Below are positions 8,241 through 17,418 of a DNA stretch of 64,000 nt, piece after piece. This stretch comes from Saprospiraceae bacterium (GTDB taxonomy: Bacteria; Bacteroidota; Bacteroidia; Chitinophagales; Saprospiraceae), in the NCBI GenBank assembly GCA_016708265.1, contig JADJGA010000004.1, positions 248,001 to 312,000 on the forward strand. The letters are read 5' to 3'. Every line of letters starts with the position of its first letter. Position 1 is the first letter of the stretch. The translations under genes and the position numbers were made by a program. A model generated the notes under the pieces. It saw nothing but the letters and a program-made list of their open reading frames with translations. It was not told the DNA's origin and did not search any database.

Positions 8241-9041
8241 TTAACCTCCGATATTATAAAAATTACCAAGTAAACTTTTTGATCCCTTCTCAGGTTTAAA
8301 TTCTATAGCTTTGAGTATAGCTTCCTTAGCTCCCAATATTCTTACGTTGTATATATCATCAGAGAACAGACATGGCTTAATAAAACCATTTGCCGTCAGG
8401 CGTATCCTGTTGCATATCCTGCAATTTCCACCGGTGCCACCTTCAACAATAGAAAATTCACCATTCTGAAGATTCATTTTTGAAATAAACCTGATTTCCA
8501 AACCATTCTTTTCAGCAAATCGGATCAGATTTTCTTTTTTTTCATTATCATCCTTATCAAAAATTACGGTATTCAATTTGACAGGATTCAGTCCTGCCTT
8601 TTTTGCACTTTCAATTCCGCGAAAAACTTTAATGATATCTCCACCCCTTGTAATCCGTGCATATTCTTCCGGATCAAGTGTGTCAAGGCTGATATTTATC
8701 CGCATCAATCCGGCATCTTTTAGCTTGTGAGCATGATCCTCCAGTAAAATCCCGTTTGTGGTCATACCAATATCTTCTATTTCAGGTATTTTTGCTATTG
8801 CTTCAACAAGATATTCAATCCCCTTTCTCACCAAAGGTTCTCCTCCGGTAATTTTTATTTTTCTCACTCCCAATTCGACCCCTGCCCTGCACACTTCAAT
8901 TATTTCATCATAGCTTAAAATATCTTCATGCCGTACAAGTTTGATGCCTTCTTCGGGCATACAATAAACACACCGCAAGTCGCATCTATCAGTAACTGAA
9001 ATTCTTAAATATGTTATATTTCTTTTATATCTGTCTAACAT
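8241..9041 (-). CDS. moaA: GTP 3',8-cyclase, compact form
   Basis: Radical SAM enzyme of molybdenum cofactor step one. The N-terminal cluster motif CDLRCVYC, the ITGGEPLVR SAM-binding segment, TTNG and ISLDTL are all present, and the second cluster is formed by NCRICNRIRLTANGF plus a downstream Cys. At 266 residues it is some 60 shorter than a typical MoaA of about 325; the loss lies between RFISKMNLQNG and GGNCRIC. The start MLDRYKRN at 9041 is chosen because MoaA proteins begin near this point and a GGAG lies upstream; it overlaps the end of moeA by 17 bp. The C-terminal GG typical of MoaA is retained (NIGG). Because all cluster ligands and the GG end remain, it is probably functional. Confidence 0.9.
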   Translation of the reverse strand: MLDRYKRNITYLRISVTDRCDLRCVYCMPEEGIKLVRHEDILSYDEIIEVCRAGVELGVRKIKITGGEPLVRKGIEYLVEAIAKIPEIEDIGMTTNGILLEDHAHKLKDAGLMRINISLDTLDPEEYARITRGGDIIKVFRGIESAKKAGLNPVKLNTVIFDKDDNEKKENLIRFAEKNGLEIRFISKMNLQNGEFSIVEGGTGGNCRICNRIRLTANGFIKPCLFSDDIYNVRILGAKEAILKAIEFKPEKGSKSLLGNFYNIGG

Positions 9042-10197
9042 AAACAATTTCTCCTGCTGATTTTTCAAATACACCTTCTTCAAGTGTAATTATTCCAAAG
9101 GCTTCAGAATATGAGTTCAGGTGTGCAGAACCATGGTAATCGATTGGTTTGACTGTATCCGGACCATATAACTTAACCGGATAATAAGACCGTCTCAATG
9201 CCTTTTTCCTTGAAATTTTTTCACTTAGCCTGAAAGGGAATAAACCCGGAGTAAAATCATTTCCCATGATCTTGAATAGAAATGGTTTTACAATTGTTTC
9301 AAATAACACAAGTCCGGAAACAGGATTTCCAGGCATCCCGAAACAGAATTTCCTGTTGTCGGTAGCATATACCAAAGGCCTTCCTGGTTGAGCTGCAATA
9401 CTCTCAAACTTCACTTCCAGTCCTGAATTTTTTATAGCAGGAGCTACATAATCAAAGTCTCCCATAGACACTCCACCTGTAATTATCAATACATCATTGA
9501 GGGATAACATCTTATTGATGGTTTGGGAAACTATTTCATAATTATCCTCAACAATGCCATAATAATCAGGAGTCAAACCGAGCGAATGACAATAATTGAT
9601 CAGTTGTGCAGCATTGGAATTATATATCTGACCTTCCGACAGGGGATTCCCTGGTTCCACTATCTCATCACCCGTAACTACAATACCTACTTTTGCTTTT
9701 TTAAAGACTTCAACTTCAGGATATCCTAATGTTGCCAGGATTCCACAATGAAATGGTTTTAAAACAGTACCTTTTTTCAATACTCTGTCTCCAATTTTTA
9801 TATCTTCTCCTTTGGGTGATATATTTTCAGAGGTTTTTTTATTGCTGATTTTTAATTTATTATTGAAAATCTCAACTTCCTCGACCATTACAACAATTTC
9901 AGTACCTTCAGGGACCGGAGCACCTGTCATTATCTTAACACTATGTCCAGGGAGGATTTTATATCGATCTTGATCTCCTGCAGCTAGTATACCATCTATT
10001 ATAAGTTCATTATTAATATCTTCTCTCAAACAAGCATAACCATCCACCATACTTTTATCGAAAGGTGGCATATTGATGTCTGAATATATATCTGCTGACA
10101 AAATACGGTTCACACTGCTATTTACAGGTATGATTTCTGTTCCGGTGCAAAAATCTGTATTCAGTACTATATCAAGAGCTTCAGAATGAGAGATCAT
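9025..10197 (-). CDS. moeA: Molybdopterin molybdenumtransferase
   Basis: MoeA inserts molybdate into adenylylated molybdopterin. The 390-residue product has the expected N-terminal domain (PPFDKSMVDGYA), the VMTGAPVPEGTE-like segment read as IMTGAPVPEGTEIVVMVEE, the MoCF-binding central domain with VGIVVTGDEIVEPG, IITGGVSMGDFD and FGMPGNPVSGLV, and the C-terminal barrel. Length is normal. It is the first gene of the moeA-moaA-moaC operon, with a TATTTTTG promoter box 12 bp upstream of the start. Other pathway genes (moaD, moaE, moeB, mobA) are not in the window. Confidence 0.95.
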   Translation of the reverse strand: MISHSEALDIVLNTDFCTGTEIIPVNSSVNRILSADIYSDINMPPFDKSMVDGYACLREDINNELIIDGILAAGDQDRYKILPGHSVKIMTGAPVPEGTEIVVMVEEVEIFNNKLKISNKKTSENISPKGEDIKIGDRVLKKGTVLKPFHCGILATLGYPEVEVFKKAKVGIVVTGDEIVEPGNPLSEGQIYNSNAAQLINYCHSLGLTPDYYGIVEDNYEIVSQTINKMLSLNDVLIITGGVSMGDFDYVAPAIKNSGLEVKFESIAAQPGRPLVYATDNRKFCFGMPGNPVSGLVLFETIVKPFLFKIMGNDFTPGLFPFRLSEKISRKKALRRSYYPVKLYGPDTVKPIDYHGSAHLNSYSEAFGIITLEEGVFEKSAGEIVYVRQI

Positions 10198-10209
10198 AAC
10201 AATTTTTTA

Positions 10210-10217
10210 CAAAAATA
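10210..10217 (-). promoter_or_regulatory. moeA: Minus-7 box of the moeA operon
   Basis: Minus-strand TATTTTTG, a TAnnTTTG match, predicts a start about 7 nt before the moeA ATG at 10197. No structured leader (such as a molybdenum cofactor riboswitch) fits in this space. Confidence 0.45.
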
Positions 10218-10303
10218 TAAATTCATTTTGATTTGGTTATATTTGACACTAATATTATGAGAAGGTAAAGTGTGGATGAAACTCATTAACCCTATATTAA
10301 TAG

Positions 10304-10395
10304 TCTAATACTCCGAAGGAGTTTAATTTCAATAACCATGAGTAATCCCATGTAAAAAAAGAAAGTCCTTCAACAACTCTGAAGGAGTTGAACGA
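10304..10395 (+). repeat. Dispersed repeat, copy 1
   Basis: About 92 bp starting with CTCCGAAGGAG (self-complementary) and ending with CAACTCTGAAGGAGTTGAACGA (self-complementary). Between them lie AATAACCATGRGT and a short A-rich stretch. It shares order and most sequence with copy 2 at 10555-10648. Confidence 0.8.
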
Positions 10396-10554
10396 AATAT
10401 CTTCAAGTTTGGGTAAATAACTCACCCCTGTTCAAATCATAAAAAAAAAAACAAATCGGACTTCATTATTCCTGGTTCATTATTCTCTATTAAAAATTAC
10501 AATTTCCATATTAAGTCAAAAAATGCAAAGATTTTAGATATAAAAAAAATATAA

Positions 10555-10648
10555 TCTAAAACTCCGAAGGAGTTTAACATCAATAACCATGGGTGAAACC
10601 CGTGGGAAAGAAATAAAGTCAGTCCACAACTCTGAAGGAGTTGAACGA
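10555..10648 (+). repeat. Dispersed repeat, copy 2
   Basis: Direct repeat of the 10304-10395 element, with the same two small palindromes at its ends. Here the middle contains a better inverted repeat (CCATGGGT / ACCCGTGGG). The element thus has three hairpins and no coding potential. The region 10198-10805 holds only these two copies and AT-rich spacer. Confidence 0.8.
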
Positions 10649-10805
10649 TTAGACAACTATTGCTTCGTTTTTATTACAATCAATTAGTATTTTGCCGATT
10701 TTAACGTCAAATTTTAAAGAAAATCTGAACATTTTCATAAAACTTTTGTTTGTTGAAAATAACAATTATATATTATACTAAAAATTAATAACTAACAATT
10801 TTAAA

Positions 10806-11933
10806 ATGAGAAAAATTAATTATTTATTGACATTGATGTTAATTATGGTGCTGAGCACAATTGCATGCAATCAATCTACTAAAAATGCCGGAGGATTTAA
10901 TATTGGGGGAACAGTAGAAGGACTTAAGGGCAATCAGTTATTCTTTGAAAGGCTTAGCCTGACAGGACAAACAGTAAACCTAAGTGAGGTAACTGCAAAA
11001 GACGATAAGCTGGAAATTAAGCTTGATTCAAATCCGGGAACAGGATATTACAGAGTGAGATCTGGCAGAAACGCAGTTTTCTTTATTCTGGACGGGACAG
11101 AAAAGCAAATTGAAATCACCGGAACCTATGCAAATTTCAACAACAATTTTGCCACTGTGAAAGGATCAGCTTTTACTGATAAATTCATGAATACTATGAA
11201 TGCTGCCAAGGAAGGCAAAATAGATGTTAACAGCCTTGGAGAATTAGCTAAAAATGAAGATCCTCTTGTAGGAGCTATGATACTGGCAAATGTATTCAGT
11301 TTCAGGCCTGAATATGCAGCAATGCATGAGCAAGTAAGCATAAATATGACAAATAAATATCCCAACCTGTATCTGAGTAAGGATTATGCCGGTCTAGTAC
11401 AACAAATGCAGCAGCAACAGGCAGGTGCTGCAGCCATGGAAAAAATTCAGGTTGGCAAACCAGCTCCGGAAATTGCCATGCCGGATATTAACGGTAAGAT
11501 CAGAAAGCTTTCCGAGCTGAAAGGCAAGATAGTTTTAATTGATTTTTGGGCAAGCTGGTGTGGACCGTGCATAAGATCATTTCCTGAGTTGACTGCAACT
11601 TATGAAAAATATAAGAATAAAGGATTTACAGTATATAGTGTTTCTCTGGATGGAATTGACGATAGATCCGCAGCAAGATATCCTGATGCTGCGTCACTGC
11701 AGGCTGCAAAGGAATCCCATAAGACAAAATGGATAGCTGCAATAGAGAAGAATAATCTGAGTTGGGATTACCATGTTAGTGAACTGGATAAGTGGGATTG
11801 CAAAGCAGCAAAAAACTATGGAGTCGAATCAATACCAAAAACATTCCTGGTAGATAAAAAAGGAAATATAGCTGCTATAAATCCAAGATTCAATCTTGAA
11901 GAAGCCATTGAAAAAGTGCTGGCAAACGAATAG
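10806..11933 (+). CDS. TlpA-like thioredoxin-fold lipoprotein with DUF4369-type N-terminus
   Basis: The 375-residue product has a lipoprotein signal ending in STIAC (Cys21), an N-terminal beta-rich domain of the kind found in Bacteroidota TlpA/ResA-like proteins (GTVEGLKGNQLFFERL), a helical linker, and a C-terminal thioredoxin domain starting near VGKPAPEIAMPDINGK. The redox motif WCGPC is at about residues 251-255, and the cis-Pro loop IPKTFLVDKKG is present. It should be a membrane-anchored periplasmic disulfide oxidoreductase; the partner protein is unknown. The domain has an insertion (SAARYPDAASLQAAKESHKT) common in this branch. It is transcribed alone and ends at a terminator 28 bp after the stop. 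Confidence 0.9.
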   Translation: MRKINYLLTLMLIMVLSTIACNQSTKNAGGFNIGGTVEGLKGNQLFFERLSLTGQTVNLSEVTAKDDKLEIKLDSNPGTGYYRVRSGRNAVFFILDGTEKQIEITGTYANFNNNFATVKGSAFTDKFMNTMNAAKEGKIDVNSLGELAKNEDPLVGAMILANVFSFRPEYAAMHEQVSINMTNKYPNLYLSKDYAGLVQQMQQQQAGAAAMEKIQVGKPAPEIAMPDINGKIRKLSELKGKIVLIDFWASWCGPCIRSFPELTATYEKYKNKGFTVYSVSLDGIDDRSAARYPDAASLQAAKESHKTKWIAAIEKNNLSWDYHVSELDKWDCKAAKNYGVESIPKTFLVDKKGNIAAINPRFNLEEAIEKVLANE

Positions 11934-11960
11934 TTTACAGATGAAAAAAGTATAATTAAA

Positions 11961-11992
11961 AAAGCTGCCTTTGGTTTAAGGGCAGCTTTTTT
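11961..11992 (+). terminator. Rho-independent terminator of TlpA-like gene
   Basis: AAAGCTGCC (11961-11969) pairs with GGCAGCTTT (11981-11989), followed by T residues. The T-run abuts the next gene's promoter box. Confidence 0.85.
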
Positions 11993-11999
11993 ATATTTG
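11992..11999 (+). promoter_or_regulatory. Minus-7 box for COX1-like gene
   Basis: TATATTTG fits TAnnTTTG and directly overlaps the end of the preceding terminator. It sits at an in-frame ATG (11997), which therefore cannot be the start of the gene; the ATG at 12027 is used instead. Confidence 0.6.
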
Positions 12000-12026
12000 C
12001 AGTACATTTTCATAAATAATTCAATT

Positions 12027-13286
12027 ATGACAGACAACATGATCAAAAAATGGTATGGAGCAGCTTTGATTTTCTTTTTATTTATAGCTCTTGAAGGATT
12101 GATTATCAGATGGTTACCATTTCAGATTAATATTGAAAATAAAAACTATTACAATATCCTCCAATCTCATTCACATACAAGTTTTTTAGGGTGGGTTTTG
12201 GTTGCACTATTGTTATTTATCATTTTTGATTTCAGATTAGAATTATTTAGAAAAAAATCCAGTACAAATATATTTCTTTCCATTTTTTGTTTAATAGTGA
12301 TAATGTCAGGCATTAGTTTTGTCTTGTCCGGTTATAGTGTCATTTCAATTGTGTCTCTGGTTGTATTTCTTTTGGTGAGTTATTACGGTTTTTACAAATT
12401 ATTAAAGGAAATTGATAGAATTGAGAATAGACATAACAGTCAGATTTATGTAGTTTTCATCAGAGCTGCAATAATTTTTTACTTCATTTCAAGCCTCTCT
12501 ACATGGGTATTGCCTGTGTTAATAGTGACTGATCTCAAAAAATCACCATTTTATTTTTATAATATCTATTTTTATCTACATTTTCTCATAAATGGATTTA
12601 TAACATTCGTCATATTATCAATTTTCCTTAAAAACTCGAACCATTCAGGAAGCACAAAAGAAAAAAAACTTACATATAAGATATTCATTTTGCTGATAAC
12701 TGGCACTATACTTACTTATTCCGGTTCATTGCTCTGGAACAAAGTACCGCTCATCTTCAACATACTCAATTTTACAGGAGCTTTGCTTATATTAGTTCCA
12801 ATTATATATTTTACAGGATTTGTGTCGGAATATCTCAGAAAAGCAATGCTTGCAGAAAAATTGCTTTTCATCATAGCCTGGATTTCTCTGATCATTAAAG
12901 TTTTATTGCAATTAAGTCAGTTATTACCATTTCTGGCAGAAGCCAGTTATATTCTTAGAGGACAGTTGATTGTCGGATATATGCATCTTGTAACTCTTGG
13001 ATTTATCAGTTCATTTATCATCAGTTATGCCTTCAGGATAGGATTGTTTAAGAATTCCAAATCGAACACATTAATAATTTCCCTCTATATTATCTCACTT
13101 TTGCTTACAGAGCTAACACTGTTCACACATGGCACATTGATGATTTTCGGTATTTATGCCCTTAGTCCGTTTTTCAATCTGCTAATGTTGCTATTCACTA
13201 TACCTCTGGCTTTTTCCATTTTTTCACTGTCAATAAATTTTTTCATTGATTATATGAAAAGAAAGAGAAGTCCTGAAGTCAGGTAA
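12027..13286 (+). CDS. Heme-copper oxidase subunit I-like membrane protein
   Basis: The 419-residue product is almost entirely hydrophobic with about 12 TM helices. Conserved His residues sit inside helices: SHSHTSFLGW (helix 2), YLHFLINGF (middle) and GYMHLVTLGF (late). This pattern resembles the short, COX1-like proteins of Bacteroidota often annotated as cbb3-type subunit I, where the HxH and later His residues would bind heme. No other oxidase subunit, cytochrome or copper-centre gene lies nearby, so a respiratory function is uncertain; a heme or NO-related sensor or transporter is also possible. The start at 12027 is chosen because an upstream ATG overlaps the promoter. Confidence 0.65.
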   Translation: MTDNMIKKWYGAALIFFLFIALEGLIIRWLPFQINIENKNYYNILQSHSHTSFLGWVLVALLLFIIFDFRLELFRKKSSTNIFLSIFCLIVIMSGISFVLSGYSVISIVSLVVFLLVSYYGFYKLLKEIDRIENRHNSQIYVVFIRAAIIFYFISSLSTWVLPVLIVTDLKKSPFYFYNIYFYLHFLINGFITFVILSIFLKNSNHSGSTKEKKLTYKIFILLITGTILTYSGSLLWNKVPLIFNILNFTGALLILVPIIYFTGFVSEYLRKAMLAEKLLFIIAWISLIIKVLLQLSQLLPFLAEASYILRGQLIVGYMHLVTLGFISSFIISYAFRIGLFKNSKSNTLIISLYIISLLLTELTLFTHGTLMIFGIYALSPFFNLLMLLFTIPLAFSIFSLSINFFIDYMKRKRSPEVR

Positions 13287-13442
13287 GTGATTGAGAACAT
13301 CAAGCTTAGCTCCAAGCCTGGGATATGGCTTCAGTTTGAACTATTAATTTAAAATATGAACTGTTTATTTGTTTTTTTCTTTGTCTGCATTAATTTAGCG
13401 AAATAATTGATGTGTAATCAACCAATATTAAAATCAAAGGAT

Positions 13443-16400
13443 ATGTTGATCAAAATTCTTAACAGGAAATTATTATATATTTTGATATTTATAGTTTCTT
13501 CTGCACTAAATATATTTGCTCAAAATGCTTTAGTAGGTCCCGGTTTTTCTACCGGATGGGGAGGAGGAGTATGTCCGACAGGAAATACAAATTTTAACTA
13601 TTTTTCAAATAGTTTTGGTTCAAGTTTTGGTGGAGTATTTTCTGCAAATGGTACAGGTGACCAGTATTTCAGATTCGGAATCGATTGGAGCAGTACAACT
13701 GCACAAAGTACCATAACAATCGGAAGCGATGTTATTGTTGCTCCCAATACTGAATATACTCTGAATCCAAATTGTACAACAAGTGGTGCCTTAAAATACA
13801 ATGTACCCAATATCAGCTATAAATATGCCTTTAAAACTTTCAATGCAGGTACTAATCCTTCAGGAAAATTTATTTTTTTTGAAATTCAGGGAGATGCCAG
13901 AAATGTACTGTCTGTAAGTCAGGTGCCGATAGCATCTAATGTGGGTGCTTCATCACCAGTGACTGTAACTGCGATTTTAAATGATAATCTCAATTCTGGT
14001 CAGGGTATATATCTCAGGTATACAACAAACAACTGGACAAATTCAACTATTATTGGAATGACTGGCTCCGGCACATCATATACAGGTGTAATTCCATCAC
14101 AGGCACCCGGTACAATTGTTAGTTATTATATATTGACTTCGGGTTCTGGTTTAACTATTGCACACGAAAATGCTGACTGGTATTCAATCAATGGGAATAC
14201 AAACAATGGCAGCAATTATTCATATACTGTTCTTTCTGGAGCCATCACAGTAACCCCGGCCTTTCCTACTGACAATGAGCAGGTAACAATTGGCTTTGAT
14301 GCTTCCGGTACCACACTTGCAGGTTCTGCTAAAGTATATCTGCACTCCGGAGTATCCACCAAACAGAGCTCTCCTACCTCATTCGATTATGCTAAAGGAA
14401 ACTGGGGTCAGGATGATGGTGTTGGTGAAATGACAAATACAGGAGGGAATAACTGGCAAATAACTATAAGCCCCGGATTAAGAGTTTTTTACCAGGTTCC
14501 CGAAGATAAAGATATTTTTGGATTAAATTTTCTTTTCAGGAATGCACAGGGGAATATAAAAGTCGATAATAATGGTCAAAATTATTTCAATGCAGTCAAT
14601 CCGGGAAATTATTTTACAATTACTTCACCATTAAATCCTGTATATTTTGGTGAAGTAGGACAGAGCCTTATCCATACTGCTGCTGCAAATACAGCTCCTT
14701 CGACCTGGACATTAATAGAAATTGATACCTTGACAGGTAATCTAATTGCAACTTTAGCTACACAAAATGGAAATACTGCTTTTTCACACACAATAAATAT
14801 TACAAATACAATAAAAAGGAAATTTAAACTCACTGCTGATTTTAATACTGGCAGTAAATTTAAAACATTCTCTATTAAGGGATACAATCCTGTAGAAATT
14901 ACTTCAAGACCCTCCTGGACTAAGCCAGGCATCAATTATCATTCTTCAGACTCTACAAAAGTCACACTTGTGCTACATGCTCCAACCTTTACAATATATA
15001 AAAAAGGTACCGGAATTCAATCCGGAACTGGAAATACAACTCCAAAAAACGTTGCTTATGTCATAGGTGACTTTAACAACTGGACAACTACTGAAAGCTA
15101 TAAGTTAAAAAGAGACAGGGATGGTTGGGATGGCACAACTGACGCTGACAATGATGGTGACAGAGGGGATTACTGGTGGATAGAATTGTCCGGCTTGAAT
15201 CCAGGACAGGAATATGTGTTTCAATACCTTATTGACGGAGAATTGCAGGTAGCTGATCCATATGCCCATAAGATCTCAGACCCTGATGACCAGTATATAC
15301 CACAATCAACTTACCCTGATCTGATCGATTACAGATCGCAGGCTTCAGACAGAGCATCTGTATTGCAGACAGATCAGCAGGCATTTAACTGGACAGCAGA
15401 TCCATTCACAAAACCTTCAGTCAATGATCTGAATATCTACGAACTCCATTTCAGGGATTTTACCGATGAAGGCACTTATCTTGCAGCCATAGAAAAACTG
15501 GATTATATAAAAGGATTAGGTATCAATGCTATTCATGTTATGCCGGTTTCAGAATTTGAAGGAAATTCGAGCTGGGGCTATAATCCAAACTTTTATTTTG
15601 CACCAGACAAGGCTTATGGCACAGCGAATGATCTGAAAAAATTTATTGATGAATGTCACAAAAGAAAGATACAGATTTTCAATGATATGGTGCTCAATCA
15701 TGCATTTTATAGCAATGTGATGGCAAAAATGTACTGGAACAGCACTTTAAACCAGCCTGCTAATGAAAATCCCTGGTTCAACCCTGTACATAAAATGATC
15801 TATGATCAAAATGGCCACTGGGGAGCGGACTGGAATCATGAAAGCGAACATACCCAAAATATGGTAGACAGAATACTGGATTACTGGCTACAGGAATTCA
15901 AATTTGATGGTTTCAGATTTGATTTTACCAAGGGCTTTGGACAGACAGCTCCGGATCCGGCTGATCCCTGGGCAGGATCTAAAGACCAGGATAGAATTGA
16001 TCTTTTATGGAGAATTGCAAATGGCATGAAAACAAGAAATCCCGGATCAGTTGTTATTTTCGAACATCTTGCCGACTACGATGAAGAAAATGACCTTGCA
16101 GATCTGGGAATTTTGATGTGGAGTGGTGTTGGTCATCACAATGCGGTTAAAAATTTTATTCTCGGATGGAATGGTGATGATACTAATATATATAGCAGTG
16201 GAGTTTATAATTCTCCGGCTAAAGGATTTACTTATGCCAATCTGATGAGTTATGCAGAAAGCCACGATGAACAAAGACAAGGTTTTGAGGTAAAATCCTA
16301 TTTTAATTGGAGCGCATTTGCAGGACCAAAAACTACTGCTGCTGATTCAATCAATGCGATCATCGACCGGTTAAAGATTGGGCTTGGGTTCAATCTGCTT

Positions 16401-17300
16401 CTTCCGGGCCCCAGAATGCTATGGGAATTTCAGGAACTCGGATATGATATCAGTATTGACTTTAATGGCAGAACCGGAGAAAAACCCGTCAAATGGGAGT
16501 ATTATGATAACCTGAAAAGGAAACAGATTTATACACTTATTTCCAGGATCATGAAACTAAGAAATAATTATGCCCTGTATTCTACACCTCCTGATTATGG
16601 AAACATTGGATCCGGAGCAGGAAATATTACAACACCGAGAGTTATGAGACTATCTTCATCCGATGGCAAACATGTTATAATTGTTGCAAATCTTGACCCT
16701 GCTGCTGCACATGATGCTTATCCCAATTTTGATGTTACCGGAACATGGTATAAGTATAACGGAGATCCAGGTCTTGATGGCACTTCTTTTGTGGTTACTA
16801 ATACAGGTGCTCCCTATAACCTCTCTTTTTCGGAAATGCTGATCTTTACCAACTTTAAAATAGATAAATGTACGGATGTAAGAAATACCTCTGATACAGG
16901 TGAGAATTCACTGCGCGAAGCTATAAATTGTGCAAATGACGGAGAAACTGTTACAATCGAGTATCCTGTTTACAACCAGACAATAACACTTGCATCACCC
17001 ATAAATATTGATAAAAACTTAACTATAAATGGATTCCCGTCAAAAAAAGTTAGCATTGATGGTTCAGCATATAACAGTGGTGTTTTCAGTATTTCTACAG
17101 GCAAATCAGTAACAATTAACGGAATGAAAATAAACTGCAGTCTGGGAAATGCAGATGGCAGGTGCATTATTAACAACGGGATCCTTGAAATGGACAATCT
17201 GGAATTGAATGACACCAACAGCACTTCCGGAGGCAGTACTTTATTAAATACTGGTACAGGCACAATCACTATTTCAAATACTGTTGAAATAAAAAAGTAG
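13443..17300 (+). CDS. Large secreted GH13 alpha-amylase-family protein
   Basis: The 1285-residue product has a signal peptide (LLYILIFIVSSALNIFAQ), several beta-sandwich modules (to about residue 530), a CBM48-like segment (VAYVIGDFNNW, about 537), and a GH13 barrel. Catalytic regions: DMVLNH (about 745), GFRFDFTKGF with the Asp nucleophile (about 826), VVIFEHLAD with the Glu acid/base (about 870) and ESHDEQR with the third Asp (about 940). It should act on alpha-glucans such as starch or glycogen outside the cell. The last 140 residues (from CTDVRNTSDTGENSLREAI) look like a parallel beta-helix start, and the protein ends without a recognisable type IX sorting domain. An upstream in-frame ATG at 13407 would add a poor N-terminus ahead of the signal peptide. 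Confidence 0.85.
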   Translation: MLIKILNRKLLYILIFIVSSALNIFAQNALVGPGFSTGWGGGVCPTGNTNFNYFSNSFGSSFGGVFSANGTGDQYFRFGIDWSSTTAQSTITIGSDVIVAPNTEYTLNPNCTTSGALKYNVPNISYKYAFKTFNAGTNPSGKFIFFEIQGDARNVLSVSQVPIASNVGASSPVTVTAILNDNLNSGQGIYLRYTTNNWTNSTIIGMTGSGTSYTGVIPSQAPGTIVSYYILTSGSGLTIAHENADWYSINGNTNNGSNYSYTVLSGAITVTPAFPTDNEQVTIGFDASGTTLAGSAKVYLHSGVSTKQSSPTSFDYAKGNWGQDDGVGEMTNTGGNNWQITISPGLRVFYQVPEDKDIFGLNFLFRNAQGNIKVDNNGQNYFNAVNPGNYFTITSPLNPVYFGEVGQSLIHTAAANTAPSTWTLIEIDTLTGNLIATLATQNGNTAFSHTINITNTIKRKFKLTADFNTGSKFKTFSIKGYNPVEITSRPSWTKPGINYHSSDSTKVTLVLHAPTFTIYKKGTGIQSGTGNTTPKNVAYVIGDFNNWTTTESYKLKRDRDGWDGTTDADNDGDRGDYWWIELSGLNPGQEYVFQYLIDGELQVADPYAHKISDPDDQYIPQSTYPDLIDYRSQASDRASVLQTDQQAFNWTADPFTKPSVNDLNIYELHFRDFTDEGTYLAAIEKLDYIKGLGINAIHVMPVSEFEGNSSWGYNPNFYFAPDKAYGTANDLKKFIDECHKRKIQIFNDMVLNHAFYSNVMAKMYWNSTLNQPANENPWFNPVHKMIYDQNGHWGADWNHESEHTQNMVDRILDYWLQEFKFDGFRFDFTKGFGQTAPDPADPWAGSKDQDRIDLLWRIANGMKTRNPGSVVIFEHLADYDEENDLADLGILMWSGVGHHNAVKNFILGWNGDDTNIYSSGVYNSPAKGFTYANLMSYAESHDEQRQGFEVKSYFNWSAFAGPKTTAADSINAIIDRLKIGLGFNLLLPGPRMLWEFQELGYDISIDFNGRTGEKPVKWEYYDNLKRKQIYTLISRIMKLRNNYALYSTPPDYGNIGSGAGNITTPRVMRLSSSDGKHVIIVANLDPAAAHDAYPNFDVTGTWYKYNGDPGLDGTSFVVTNTGAPYNLSFSEMLIFTNFKIDKCTDVRNTSDTGENSLREAINCANDGETVTIEYPVYNQTITLASPINIDKNLTINGFPSKKVSIDGSAYNSGVFSISTGKSVTINGMKINCSLGNADGRCIINNGILEMDNLELNDTNSTSGGSTLLNTGTGTITISNTVEIKK

Positions 17301-17418
17301 AATTTAGATAAATTTTTATTTGAGTTTCTGTCCAAATTGTCAATAAAACAAAAACTTTTATTTATTATATCTCATTTTAAAATCAGGAATAAGTAAATAG
17401 AATAAGAACAAAAAGCCT

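Noticed and set aside
10198..10304. Molybdenum cofactor riboswitch before moeA
   Set aside because: The promoter box is about 12 bp from the start codon, leaving no room for a leader structure.
11997..12026. Upstream ATG of the COX1-like gene as start
   Set aside because: It lies in the TATATTTG promoter box, so it would be upstream of the transcript.
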